A stretch of 64,000 bases of DNA from positions 21,690,001 through 21,754,000 of the forward strand of contig JAEOAD010000034.1 of the NCBI GenBank assembly GCA_036365145.1, in the 5' to 3' direction. Under the pieces are notes generated by a model. The model saw nothing but the letters and a program-made list of their open reading frames with translations. It searched no databases and was not told where the DNA came from. This document shows, one piece after another, positions 1-13,000 of the stretch (within the stretch, counting starts at the first letter, position 1; each line of letters begins with the position of its first letter). This stretch comes from Orientallactaga sibirica (taxonomy: Eukaryota; Chordata; Mammalia; Rodentia; Dipodidae). The position numbers were made by a program, and so were the translations under genes.

Positions 1-180
1 TCAGTTAGACTAGCCAGCCAGCAAGCCTCAGGGATCCTTCTGTGTCTGCCTTTCAAGTGCCGAGATTTAAGGCGCATAATACTATGCTTGACATTTTACG
101 TAGGTCTTTGAGATCCAAACTCGGGTCTTTATGCTTGTTGTGCAATTATTTTATCCATTGAGCCATCTCCCCAGCCTCCA
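1..180 (-). mobile_element. B4-like (ID/B1 composite) SINE, 5' end cut by window
   Basis: On the plus strand it ends ATTGAGCCATCTCCCCAGCC, the reverse of a tRNA-like head, and starts with the diagnostic GACTAGCCAGCCAGCAAGCC tail. Old and diverged. Confidence 0.7.
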
Positions 181-683
181 ACCTGAATTCTTGCCCCAGG
201 GATGCCAGACAATGTGCCCAGAGGAAGTGGCTTCTCTACAGGTCTGGCACCTTCCTTGATGTCCTTGGCATGAAGTGGGACAACCCAGGCCTCTTCATCA
301 CTCCTCACCTAAATGGTAGCTGCCTGCTTTCCTGTGTACATCCCCCCAGGCTATCAGTGCTGTGACCAGAGTCTGCGCCTTGTGCCCAGTGCCCGTGGGC
401 AGAGCTAGGCATGCAGGGACAGTAGCTGGCACATGCCAAACTGGTCAGTGTGCCAGTCGCTAGCTCCTTCTCATGTCTCCTGGAAGGAGAGAGGAATTTT
501 TCACCCCAAGGATGAAGAGAGTGAGACAGTGATTCGTGTGAGGTCACACAGCTCAAAAGATGGTGCCAGGAGTTGAGCCTGCTATCTGATTCTGGGGTAC
601 CTGCTGGTAATGTCTTGTGAATAAAGGCAGGCCTTGAGGAGTAATACGGACCTTGGTTGTATCCCTGACAGGCCACAAGCAAA

Positions 684-713
684 ATGATGGCTGCTGAGAA
701 GAGCTTCTGGTGA
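684..713 (+). other. Possible upstream ORF in the AKNA leader
   Basis: Two adjacent ATGs (684, 687) open a 9-codon ORF ending at TGA 711-713, 71 bp before the AKNA start. It would be in the mRNA only if the leader exon begins at the acceptor-like AG at 670-671 rather than the one at 733-734. Confidence 0.3.
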
Positions 714-784
714 CTCTGGGGCCCCTGGCCACAGCCGTGTCTCCTGAAGATGAAGTGGCCCAGGTGAAGGCCAGGCCAGGCCCC

Positions 785-1034
785 ATGGCCAGCTCTGGAA
801 TGGAGATGCACTGGGTTAGGCCAGGCCTGGGGAAGGGGCCCAGGCGGCAGCGCTGGGCCTGGGCAAAGGATCAGGATGAGACGGGAAACAGCCCAGGGGG
901 CTGGAGGGTTGAACAGCCCCTTCTGGAAGCCACCAGCCCTGAGCTCCTGGAGGACTTCCGCCAGACCCAGCAGCACCCACCACCCAAGGAGTGGAACCCA
1001 GACAAGCAAGAATCTGAAGGGTCTACAGGAGAAG
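785..1034 (+). CDS. AKNA: AKNA coding exon 1 (residues 1-83), start codon
   Basis: The ATG at 785 begins MASSGMEMHW, which matches the human N-terminus, so I prefer it to the frame that stays open further upstream. The +4 base is G but -3 is C, a moderate Kozak context. The conserved ATSPELLEDFR block lies near residues 49-59. The donor AAG|GTGAGG ends the exon in phase 1. A 5' leader probably precedes it: acceptor-like AGs occur at 670-671 and 733-734. Confidence 0.93.
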
Positions 1035-4000
1035 GTGAGGTGGACTTCTCTGGTCCTTCAGTGGTGGCCTGTGCCCCCCAAAATCCCACCCTCCAGCAGA
1101 GGCAAATAAGTGTTTTATATTTCTAATTAGATTGTACAAATCTATATATTTTTAAAGATTTAAGTTGCATAAGTAATATATGCATTACATAAAAAAACAA
1201 AAAACATAAAAATAATTCCTCATTGTTTTACCTCTTGGCAGAAAATCCCTCGGTCCCATATGCAAATGTCACATGAATACTGAACAGTGTTTTGCACAGA
1301 TTCCCCCATCACCTATGTTTTTGTTACCTTAATGTCTAGGAATATTTCCCCCACTCTCCAAACATTCTTCTATGAGTCTCTCCTTGGACCTGCATGGGAG
1401 TCCATAGCACTGGTCGCCCATCATCTCTTGGGCCAGTCTCCCCTGTCAGGCAGTTAGTAGCTTCTAGCTTGTGCTGTCATACATACTACAGAGGCAGATG
1501 TCCCTCATACATCTTTGCACACTTGACACGATCCTGGCTTTGAAGACTTTCATTGCTTGGCTTGGGGTTATGCCTATTCTAAGGTTTTCTAGTCAACAGT
1601 GGGGGCCTTGGCATTCCTCCTTTGCTCTAGTTCCGTGCTCCCATTGCCAGGAGGCAGAGATTTCCCTGCAAGTCTTGGCTTCCCTACCTGTGACCTGGGC
1701 ATGATGACTCACTGGGAAGAGGAAGGGTTTCGTGCAGGGTGATCGCTGCACAGGGTTGTGAAGGAAATGCCCCTGGTTTAGCCCCCTGTGAAGCAGCATC
1801 AGCAGAGCACTGTGGATCCTAAGGAAGCCTCGTGCGCCATTCCCCTGTGTGTTTCATGTCTGCCACAGCCGTTCACTTGGGAACTTGTTCCTTCCTCCCT
1901 TCTTTGTTATCTTTTTTCCCTATAATTTTATTGATTTGTTTGCAATGAGAGAGGGTGGGGGGCAGGGAATGGGAATGGGTGTACCAGAACCTAGGGCCAC
2001 CATAAACAAACTCCAGACACATGTGCCACCCTGTGCGTCTGGCTTTAAGTGGGCACTGGGGAACTGAACCCAGGCCTTCTGGCTCCACAAGCAAGTACCT
2101 TTAACGACTGAGCCTTCTTTCTAGCTCCCCTTCTTCCCTTCTTCTTTCCCTCCCTCCTTCCGTTCTTCCTCTTCTTCCCTCTCTCTCTTCTCCTTTCCTC
2201 TCTCCCTTCTCTTCTTTTTCTCCTCCTCGTAATTCTTCTTCCTTCTTCCTCTCTTTCTTTTTTTGTGGTACTGTGGAACCCAGGGCTCTGTGTAAACTAG
2301 GCGGTGTTCTATCACTGGGCTATGTATCAGGCACAGGGCCGGATAGGGCCTAGCCTTCTCTAGTTCTTCCTCCACACTGCCCTTTGCCAGGTAGGACAGA
2401 CAAGCATTAAGTTTAGATACAGACTGCAAGAGAATAGCAACTTACCAGTGGACCACAGGGAAGGGTCAAAGGAGCTTAGAGTGAATGCAAAGTTCCCTGA
2501 CTTCAAGACCCCTGCATGACCACACTTGCCTGGAGCCTGGATTCTATGTCCAGGACTGTTCTGAAGCACTGTGTATTTCACATCTGTGGGCTTTAGCTTT
2601 GCTGCAGTAAACAAGAGTCACTTGCTGAAAGGACATTTAAGTAGCCAGTGGATATGCAGGTGCCAGGAGTAAGGGAAGGAGCATGGCAGAGCAGCCAGCC
2701 ATATAAGAGTCATAGTGAAGGGGCTGGAGAGATGGCTTAGTGGTTAAGGCACTTGCCTGCAAAGCCAAAGGACCTTGGTTTGATTCCCCAGGACCCATGT
2801 AAGCCAGATGCACAAGGTGGCACAGGTATCTGGAGTTGGTTTGCAGTGGCTGGAAGCCCTGGTGTGCCTATTTTCTCCCTCCCTCTCTCTCTCTTTCTCT
2901 CTCTGCCTCTTTCTCTCAAATAAATAAATTATAATAATTAAAAGATTTTTTAAAATAAAAAAAAAGAGTCATGGTAAAGGTTCCTCCATCCAGAGCAGAG
3001 CCTGCATTTGATGTCAGTCTGTCCCATGAAACTTTAGGTCTGTCCCAGAGGCTGACATGGGGTAGAGCAGTAGGTGTGCCCTTAGCATGGCTGTATGCAG
3101 GGTGGATGGATAAGGAATGGCTGGGTGGTAGGTGGGTGGATGGATGATGGGTAGGTGGTGGGTAGTGAATGGGTGGATTGATCAATGGATGAATGGGTGG
3201 AGGTGTGAATGGATGAAGGGCGATGGATAGGTGATGAATAGGTGGTGGATAAGTGGGTAGATGGATGACGGCTGGGTGGTAGATGGTCAGATAGATGTTT
3301 GAAAGGATGGGTGGGTGGGTAAATGGATAGGTAGTGACTGGGCGATGGATGAATGGAAGCTTGGAAGGATGGATGGACAGACGGGTAAATCTTTCATGAG
3401 CACCTCCCAGATGACAATGACAGTGGCTGCCATTTCTTGGGGGCTGTACCTACCTTCCTTCTCATTTCCTTCTTTCTACTCAGTCAACAAACAGTGGTGA
3501 ATAGACAGCCATCCTCATTGCCGCCAGGGATCTCTTGGTGTCATGGGAGACCTATATGAATAAAATGACCCTATGATGAAATGGGCAACGGCCACTGCCA
3601 TAAATGCCACGAAGCACATGCCTCCGGGCCGTGAGTGCCTGCAAAACGGAGTATTTGAGCAGGGCAGGGAGCTGTAGGAGCTCCCCCGTGAGGTCTAGGT
3701 TGAGCAATAGCCGGAAGGACCAACAGGAGGTCACCAGACCAAGGAAGGAAAGGAGACCCTGACAGAGAACAGGTGTGTGCATGGCCCTTGTTCTGGGAGG
3801 GCATGTGTCCCCACAGCTCTGCTGGAGCAGGGAGAGATGGAGGAGAGCAAGGAGGGATGGATCGATGGGGCTGGGGCAGGGTTGGAATAGTAGACACCCT
3901 GTGACCGAAGCATGATGAGGTTATGGGGGGGAGGAAAGAGTATAGACAGAGAAGGTGATTGGATGGCTGCTGTGTCTGTTGGTCCAGACAGGAGAGGATG

Positions 4001-7000
4001 GTGGCTTGAGCACAGGCCAGGGGTGGTGTCTTCTGAGGAGAAGTTAAGATTGGGAGTTCCTCAGGAGAGAAATGGGACAGGGCAGGGGACAGACTGGATG
4101 GGGAGGGGGAGGGTTATGGGAGGTGACCAAGATGTCTTCCACATATTGCCTTGTACAATCAGTTGGGATGGTGATGCCCATTAGCTGCCATGGGAAACAG
4201 AGGGAAGACCAAGAAGCTTGTTTGAAGGACCTGTGAAGCAACCAGAGGAGGCATGACATCAGTACCAGGCTGTAGAAGGCACCTTGGGGTTCTTGCCATC
4301 ACCGCATGATGAGGTCACGAAGTGACTCAAGGGTGATGCTACCCGCTGAGTCACGGACTGGCCATATACTCAGTGATGAATGGCCTGTCTTTCCAGAGAC
4401 TGAAGCAGACGATGTAGGAAGCGCAGAAACTTCTACCCAGCCTCTCCCCTGGCTCCCTGGGCATGATGAGCAGTTGGACCTGACTGAAGAGGAGGAGCTG
4501 GACGAGGACCCTGGAAGCCTGGAGGTAGAGGCAGCTGGAGAGAAATGCGTGGGGCTGGAGTGTGAGGACCAGAGAGATTTCAACACCAAGGCTCTGGGAC
4601 AGGAGAAGACCAGAGGCTGGGTGACCTCTGACAAACCAGCCAGCAGACACAGACTTTCAGAGCATCCGGAGATCCACCCACCCATTGAACTCAGCGTGGC
4701 AAGGTCTTGGAGCAGTGGAACTGTGAGCCTTGGCCACCCTAGTGACAGCCTTGATTCCACCTGGGATGGAGAAACTGATGTCCTCCAGCCCACCGCCATG
4801 GCAGAAGCTCTGCCACAAAGCCTCCACCACCATGTCCCATGTCCAGATGACAGAACTGGGGGCAGTGTTGCTCGGGCAATACCTGCAGAATTCCAGAGCT
4901 CCTTAGCAACACCAGCCCAGAACCCCCAGCGCACTGCAGGCACATGGGGGCAACAGACTACCAGCTTGCCCAGCTCACAGCCTGAGGATCAAACCTGGAA
5001 GCCAACTAAGACATCACCCAAACCACTGCCCTCTCGATTTACCGGCTCCACCAGCTCCCTGAGTCCTCGGCTTAGACCAGCACAAAAAGTCAGGTTGCAG
5101 CACAAGCAGGGAGCCATTCTGGCCAGCCACTCTTCTTCAGATGTCCCCAAGTATGGCCAGGGCCGGCTGAACTACCCACTTCCTGATTTGTCCAAGGTGG
5201 GGCCCCGAGTGAAGTTTCCCAAAGATGAGAGTTACCGACCCCCCAAGTCCAGAGGCCATAGCAGGCAGGTCCCTGCCGGACCCCTGATCTTCAAGTCCCC
5301 AGCAGAGATTGTGCGAGAGGTACTGCTGAGTAGTGGAGAGGCATCCCTGGCCAGGGACCCTCTTCACACGCACCCTGTCTCCAGGGTGCCCCAAGAGTTC
5401 CAGACACCTGAACAAGCCACTGAGCTGGTCCATCAGCTCCAGGTAAGTCAGACCCCTGTCTTCATGTGTCACCCAGGCACCTGTTGGCCAACAGGAGTCA
5501 GGTTGGGCTGGCTCTGGGCTGGCTCCTTCTGCTGATGGAGGGAGGGTTGTCATTATGCCCAAAGGTAAACCCTTGTCCTTCACTCAAAAACCAGTGAATG
5601 GGTATATAGCTCAGTTGATAGACTATTTACCCAGCATGAACAAAGTTCTGAATTTGATTCTCAGGACCACATAAATTTGGTGTGCATGTCAAAAATCCCA
5701 GCGCCTGGGAAGTGGAGGCAAGAGGATCAGATAGATATGGTCAAGGTCATCCTTGGCTATGTGGAGAGTCCGAGACCAGCCAGGAATAGAGACCTTGTCT
5801 CAGAGAGAGAGAAATGAGTACACCTGCATTTCAGGGATGATCTGTTTGTCTCAACTTCTGCTATGAAAAAACAAAACAACAACAAAACAAAAAAACAAGG
5901 GCTGGGGAGATAGCTCATTCAATGCCTGTCTTTTAAGCATGAGGACCTGAGTTCAATTTGCTGGGCCCATGTGAAATGTCAGGCATGGTGACATGTGTAT
6001 AACCCCAGCGCTGGGGAGGCTGGCCAGAAGTCTAGCCTGATTGGTGAGCTGTAGGCAAATGAGAGACTGTATCAAAGAAGGTAGATGGCATTCCTGAGGA
6101 CAGTGTTCGAGCTTGTCCACTGTCCTCCACATGTATGTGCACACACACGCATGCTTATACACACATGCACATAAAATTTAGGAAACAAACATTCTGGAGG
6201 GGAAAGAGCCCAGTGATCTTTCATCCCCATCCCACAGCACCCACAGGGGCTGTCTCTTGACAGTCCCCTTCCTCTCACGCTCAGCCTCCTCCTCCAGCAC
6301 CCCGTGGGATGTTTTGAAGCAGAATTCCAGGTGGTTTATATTTTACTACATTTGTCTCTAAAGCTAAAGGGACCTTACTTTAAATTAAATTCTGTTGTCC
6401 TACCTGAACATTTGCACCAGCTCCACAAGGCTGCATGGCTAGATGCCACGGCCACAGGAGGAATCCCACGTGCTCCACAGTTGCCTGCTTGGTTCGGTCT
6501 GTTGGAATCAGGATCCAAACTAGGCGCTTTGATATGGCAAGTTCTTGTGCCTCTCCTTTTCAAGTCCCTTTGGCTTGTCTTTCCTACTCTGACCTCTGCT
6601 TCTAGTTGATGGTTGTGGCGGCAGGTTCTGCTCTCTGCTGGGGACACACACAGTACCTTAGGAAGCCACAGTGCCCTCCTCCGCCCCCCCTTTCCATCAG
6701 TATGGCTAGAGCTGGAATATTTGGGGTTGTAGTCTCCTGTGTCCATGACTGCTTCCCCCTGGACGAAAGCTCCAGGGAGGGTGTCTATGGCAGAGACATC
6801 CCGTGTACTTTCTTTAGGAGGTGTGGCCACCTGCAGCCCCTCAGTTATGACCCTCATAGTCCTGACAGTCATTGTCTTGTTTTGCCCCTTCCTTTGGAGT
6901 GACCAAATAGTAGCCATCTGCTGTTGCTGCTTCTATTTCACTCATTGCTAGAAACCCATCTTCTCATCAACCTTGTGCTTGCTAAGATCTTGTTCGTGTG

Positions 7001-10000
7001 GGAAACAGAAGTGCCTGAGTCTGTCCTTTGAATGGCTTGTTTTCAGAACAAGTCACCTCCACCCTTACCAGATGACCAGTGGCATTTGCTTTTTCCTTGT
7101 AATGATGTTTCAGTAGAAGTCTGGATCTGCTGGAGGCTGGTGATCCTGATATTCTGCTGGGGGACTCAGTGAGTCATTCAGGCAGTCATTGAAAGCACTT
7201 ATGGGGCTGGAGAGATGACTTAGCAGTTAAGGTGCTTGCCTGAAAAGCCAAAGATTCCAGGTTTGATTCCCCAGGACCCATGTAAGCCAAATGTACAAGG
7301 TGACTCATGTGTCTGGAGTTCTTTTGCAGCAGCCAAAGGCTCTGGTGTGCCCATTCTCTCTCTCTCTCTCTCTCCCTTTCTCTTTCTCTAGTTCTCTCAA
7401 ATAAATAAAATACACTTTTTAAAAAAGCACTTAATGTTTACACCCTGGGAAAGGCAGAGCAGAAATGGTGGCTACAGCCCAGCCTGACCCATATTGCTGA
7501 CAGTTGATAGGGGATGTGGAGCCAAGGGAAAGAAGTGGCAGCCCCATGGTGGGCCTGGGGTGGGTATCCAGGGCAACTTGCTGGAGGCCTCACAGAAGAT
7601 GCTATAGGGGCAGGGGGCAGGGGGCGGAGGAGCCTCGTGCTCCTGGACATCACTGATCAGGCATGGGATCAGCTCAGCTCCCACCTTTGCAGCAAAGAGG
7701 ACCGAGTGCCTTGTGGTGACCGTGTCTTCTCCCCACAGGAGGACTATCACAAGCTCCTCACCAAGTATGCCGAGGCTGAGAACACCATTGACCAGCTACG
7801 CCTTGGGGCCAAGGTACCGGCTGGGCTGGGCTGGGCTGGGCTGTGGTGGAGCCAAGAACGTGGGTCTTCAGGAACATGGCTCTGTCCATAGTCCTAAGAG
7901 AGAGTCCATTGCCTGCTTCATCCATTGAGACCCTGGGACTGGAGCAGCCTCAGCCTTCATTCTACCCCAGGTGCATCTATGACCTCGGGCTACGTTCTGC
8001 CCTCCCTGTGCTCAGGCTCCCTTGCTGTTGATAAGCCCTGCTGTCCTTGGGTGATGGAACCCAAGGTGCCCAGGGATTCCACCAGAAACCCTCTCCTCAA
8101 GCTCTGCATTAGGACCACCTGGGGTGACGCCTGACTCCATTACCAAGCAGCTGTGTGACCTATAGGTTGAGCTGCTCTGAGCTCCAGGGCGTAGCAGGCT
8201 TTCTGCTCAACCCCTGACACCCCATTCTTTCTGGGTCACACCTTTGCCTTTCTCCTTCAGTGTCTCCCCAACACCCTCCCCTTGCACACCAGCTGGGATC
8301 AAGCACTGAATGTGTGGTGGGAGAGTTCACCCTGAGAGCTGGCTTCAGAGGGCTTGGGAACCTTGCACTAGGACCTTCCTCTTTCTTGGGCTGAGGCCGG
8401 AAGTGGGCCCTGTAGCTTTCTACTTTCTCCACACCCCTCTTGCCCCATCGGACAGTGTGGTGGAGGAGGTGGGGCAGCTGCTGGGCCAGAGGTGCAGGCC
8501 TCCGCTAGTGTCCTAGTGTCGATTGCTCCTCTGAGGGAGGGAACACCCACTCTCCTGCAAAAGCACCCCAGTATACTCCCACCCCTCCCCGACTGCTGCC
8601 CTCAGTATGTATTGGCACTTGTGGGGAACATGGGTGGAGGCAGCCACTGTGGGAAAGCAGAAGGGGCTTGCCGTGGGGAGGAGTAATTCTCCATTCCTAC
8701 ACCTGGGGCTGTGCTGGGTGGCAGGCAGGGCCCTTCCCACACAGTCCTCCTGGCACAGTTTTTTTTTTTTTGTTTTGGTTTTTTTCCTTCCTTCCTTTCT
8801 TCTTTCCTTCCTTTCTTTCTTTCTCCTTCCCTCCCTCCTTCCTTCCTCCCTTCCCTTTCCCTTCCTTCCTTCCTTCCTTCCTTCCTTCCTTCCTTCCTTC
8901 CTTCCTTCCTTCCTTCCTTCCTTCCTTCCTTCAGGGTAGGGTCTCGCTCTAGCCCAGGCTGACCTGGAATTCACTATGTAGTCTCAGGTTGGACTTGAAC
9001 TCACAGCGATCCTCCTACCTCTGCCTCCCCAGTGCTGGGATTAAAGGCTTGCACCACCATGCCTGGCTTTTTTTTTTTTTTTCATTCTTTTTGAGGGGAG
9101 GGTGGGTACAGTCTTTGCAGGGGTAATGGGACCTTCTCCTAGAAGCCAGCATGCTCCACCTGATGTCCTAAAGTGCTCCTGGGACAAGTGCTGAGCAGGC
9201 ATGTGGGATGGGGATGGCTGCAGAGAAGGTCACAGGCAGAGGGTAGGATAGCCTGGGTGGATGTCCTGGTGTCCCTATAGTGCTGTCTGGAAAGATGATT
9301 TCTCAGCTGAAGGTAGCTCAGTCAGTGACTCTGCCCAGACTGGGTTATGATCTCTCCTAGTCCTCAGTCTCCCTGCTGCTGCCCTGGGGAGTGATTGGGG
9401 TGGGGCTCATGACTACACCTCTGGGGGAGACCAGGACCCAGAGCCTGTGGATGCTTCCTTCTAGAGTCCCTGGCCCTTTCTCCTCCATCTCAGGAGACCC
9501 CAGAAGGTATCCTAGTCAAAGCTCATGTCAGGGAGCACTAGTGGAGGGAGTCTGGTTCTGTGGGCACCACAGGACCTGCTGAGCCCCTTCGCTGTGCCCG
9601 GAACCCATGGAAATGCATGGGAGGCTGGGCTCACCTGGTAGGGAACTTGTCTAGGATGCCCCCTGACTGACCTAGGCTATGTCCACAGTGGGCAGATGGG
9701 CATGGGATCTCTTGGGAAGGAGACTGGCATTGGCTGAGCTGGTCAGAAGGGTCACCTTTTGGTCTCCTCCACATGCATAAATGGACTAGAGTGGGCAGGA
9801 GCATCTCCCAGCACGCACAAGAGGAAAAGGTGGGACTTCTCCCTTGGTCTGTGCCATGACTGATAACATGTCCCTCTCCAACCCTGTGGAGCCTGGCTCA
9901 GGCCCTGGCACAGTGTGTGGGGAAGGCCTAGGGACAGACAGGTTGAGACAGGTCGTGGCAACAGGAAGGGTCATAAGTCATATCTCTTGACTGCTGTCCT

Positions 10001-13000
10001 GCATCATTGACGTCTGAATACAGAGGGTTTTAGGAATTTGCCCAAGGTCACACAGCACAGAGGTACTGGAGCCAGACTTTGAGCCTGAAGAGCTGGCTTT
10101 CAGTTCTCACTCTACACCCACCCTGCTGGAACCAGAACCAATACTGGATCTACAGCCAGGGAGCATCTGGAGATGTGAGGGCTGAGCAGAGGAATGAGGC
10201 CCAGAGCCTGTGATGTCACCACTTACTCTCTGGTTGCTACCTCCTGCCCCCTACCTCCCCACCCTGCCAGCTCCTGTCCCTCCATCTCAGCTGCAGGGAT
10301 GGGGAGAGGAACCAGAAACTACTCAAGAAAGAAAGAATTTGGGGATACTTGGGGATGACATGAACTACCTTTCCCAACATGGGTTCTGCTGTCTGCTCTG
10401 GGTCCAAAAGCCCCGGGCTGGGACAAGGCTTTTGTGCTCAGAAGAGTTGGGAAGTAGGCCTCCTCCTCTCTCTTCTCTCCTCCCGCCCCATTCATCAAGC
10501 CCATTAGCATTTTAAAGGCTTGGAGACATTCATCTGTGCCCAGAATACTCATTTGTTTAACCCAGTGTTTCCCAAACTCCCTGGTGCACTCTCTGCGGAA
10601 TCTGGAGGAAGCCATCCAGTGTCAGGGAACCTCACGGTGAGGGTGAGGTGGGCCTGCTGTGTCCAGGGAGGCAGGTCATGGGAGGGCTAGGTCCCCGCCG
10701 CTCCACGCTGTCCTGCACACCACTTCTAGGCTTCCTCTGGGCATCTGCACTTTCATCTCCTCACTTTTATCCCAGCCTGGGAGCTCTTGGCTTCCTGCTG
10801 ATCCCCAGGTGGGACGTGGGTACAGTATGGGGAGGGAATGCAGGAGGACTGGGCCTCCCCTGAGATTTGGGTCATCTCAGGAGGAGAGGGGTGTGGCAGG
10901 CAGGTGCTTACAGCTGAGCAGATGGCTGAGGGGATTAGGAAAATCCAGCTTCATTCTCAGCTGTCCCAGGCTCAGGCTAGGAGAAGGGGAGGCAGCAGGG
11001 TCAAGTTCTCCTTAAGAGGAGCCAAGATCTGAAGAGCAAGCCACATAAGCAAGGGATACTGCTTATCTGGGGCCAGGAACTTCTATGTCAGGCCACCTCA
11101 GCTGTCCAGTCCTGACCTTGGGGGAGCAGGGAGCTGTCAGTATAACCCGTCTGCCCTCACGATGAGGCACGGTGGTACCATGGAAGGATGGTGGAAGGAT
11201 GGCTTCCCATGGACCTGCCTCCATGGTGGCCATGTGAATAAAATAACAGTCGAGGTGACAGTGGGGGTGGTGGGATAATGAAGGTCATGGTGATGGTAGT
11301 GATGATGGTGGAGGTGGTGATGACGGTAGTGGAGATGGAGGTGGTGATCATGATGGTGGTGGTGGTGGTAGTGATGGTGATGGTGGTGGTGATGGTGGTG
11401 GTAACGATGCTGGACGTGCAGGTGGCAGCTGTTACTACTGAGCACTCACTTTGTACAGAAAGATGTTACTGTGTCCTAGGACACAGAAATGTGTGCTACG
11501 GAGCCCACACGTGACCCTGGCCTCTCACTAAAGAGGCCACGCACCAAGCCAGGGTTGGCAATTCTCTCCGCAGAACCAGACTGAATATTTTCAGCTGCGG
11601 TTTGCACAGCCTCTGTCATGTCATGGCTACTCAGCTCTGCTGCCATGGAGTTAAGAGAGCCGTCAGCGGCACATGAACCTCAGGCTCACTGAAGCTCTGT
11701 TTGCAAAGGCCTGCCCTGGAGCCCCAGCTTGGCCTCGTACTTGAGCTTGGGTGCTCTTCCTCGGTCAGCTGCTTCCTTCACACCACCTCACACACTACCT
11801 CAGATGGAGGAGTTGTGCACGTAGGGGGTACTCTGTCTGTGGGGGTGCTCTTCCTCAGTCGGCTGCTCCCTTCACATCACCTCAAAGTTCTGCACATGGA
11901 AGCTTCTTCACACAACTGCTTATGGCTGTTTCTTATCAATGATTTAGCTATTAGAATTATTGGAAGCAGTCCATTAAAATATTAATAATTGTTATATACT
12001 AATTAGGATTATATAATACCAAATATTATTAAAAACCATTGTTGCTAACAGTATAAAACCATAGGCTTTGAGGTCAAAGCAGTATTGTCATCCTGGCCTG
12101 AGGACTTAGCCAGCAATTTGGGGTGACTTCTTGAGACTTTGGTTTTCTCTCTTGAGAAATGGGAATGGCGGGTCCTGCCTGCCTCCCCTCCAGTACCTCT
12201 TTCGAACAGAAAGGAGCATATAAGTCCTGTGCCTGGTGTTGGGCTCCACTGAAGGGTGGTGTTCATGATTCACAGATGGGAGTATTGCCCAGTCTTCCCC
12301 CAGGTCTTGCCTCCACCTGACTCCCCTCCATCCTGCCTCCTCTTCCCCAGGTAAACCTGTACTGGGACCCACCTCAGCCTAGCCAGAGCGTCCATGCAGG
12401 GATGGTACCCCAGGGGACCAAGGTCTTCTCTTTCACCATCCCACAAGCCCAGTCAGCAGAGCTGTGGCCTGGCCCTATTCAGGATCCCCGGGCCTCCAAA
12501 GCTACAGGTGAGTCATGGAAGGAGCCTGGTTACTGCCCTGAGGACACTTGGTTCACTCTGGGATGGCATTGGCTTAGGGCACGGAGGCAGAGCTCTGGGG
12601 CTCTCTCCAGCCTGGGCTCAGAAGATCACACTGCTCACATGCTGATGGGAAAGGGCTGGGACTACTTGAACCCACCTTTCCCTAAGTCAGAGTCCACACT
12701 TGTGACTGTGCCCCCCCCCCCCACACACCAGGTATGGCCCCATTCCTCTTAACTTTGGTCTGGGGTAGATCCAGGCCACCTTCCCTCCAAGAATGAAGCA
12801 GGACCATGCTCAGCCCTCTTCCTGGGCCCATGTGAAGGAGGCCAGAAGGGTGGAGCTGTAGCTTGACACTGTGGTCTGAGGGTAGGCTTGGGCCTTCAGC
12901 CCCAGGGGTCTGTCCTCAACCCAAGGTTCAGTTGCTGTGTATTCCAGGGTGGCCATCCTCACAAGGAGCCATGAGTCCCACCTCACCACCCAGCATGCCA

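Noticed and set aside
710..784. In-frame upstream extension of the AKNA start
   Set aside because: There is no ATG in that extension, and homology to human begins exactly at the ATG at 785.
4299..4943. 214-aa minus-strand ORF opposite AKNA exon 2
   Set aside because: A shadow of a long GC-rich coding exon; the sense strand is clearly conserved.
11137..11445. His-rich minus-strand ORF
   Set aside because: Product of the GGT/GAT microsatellite.
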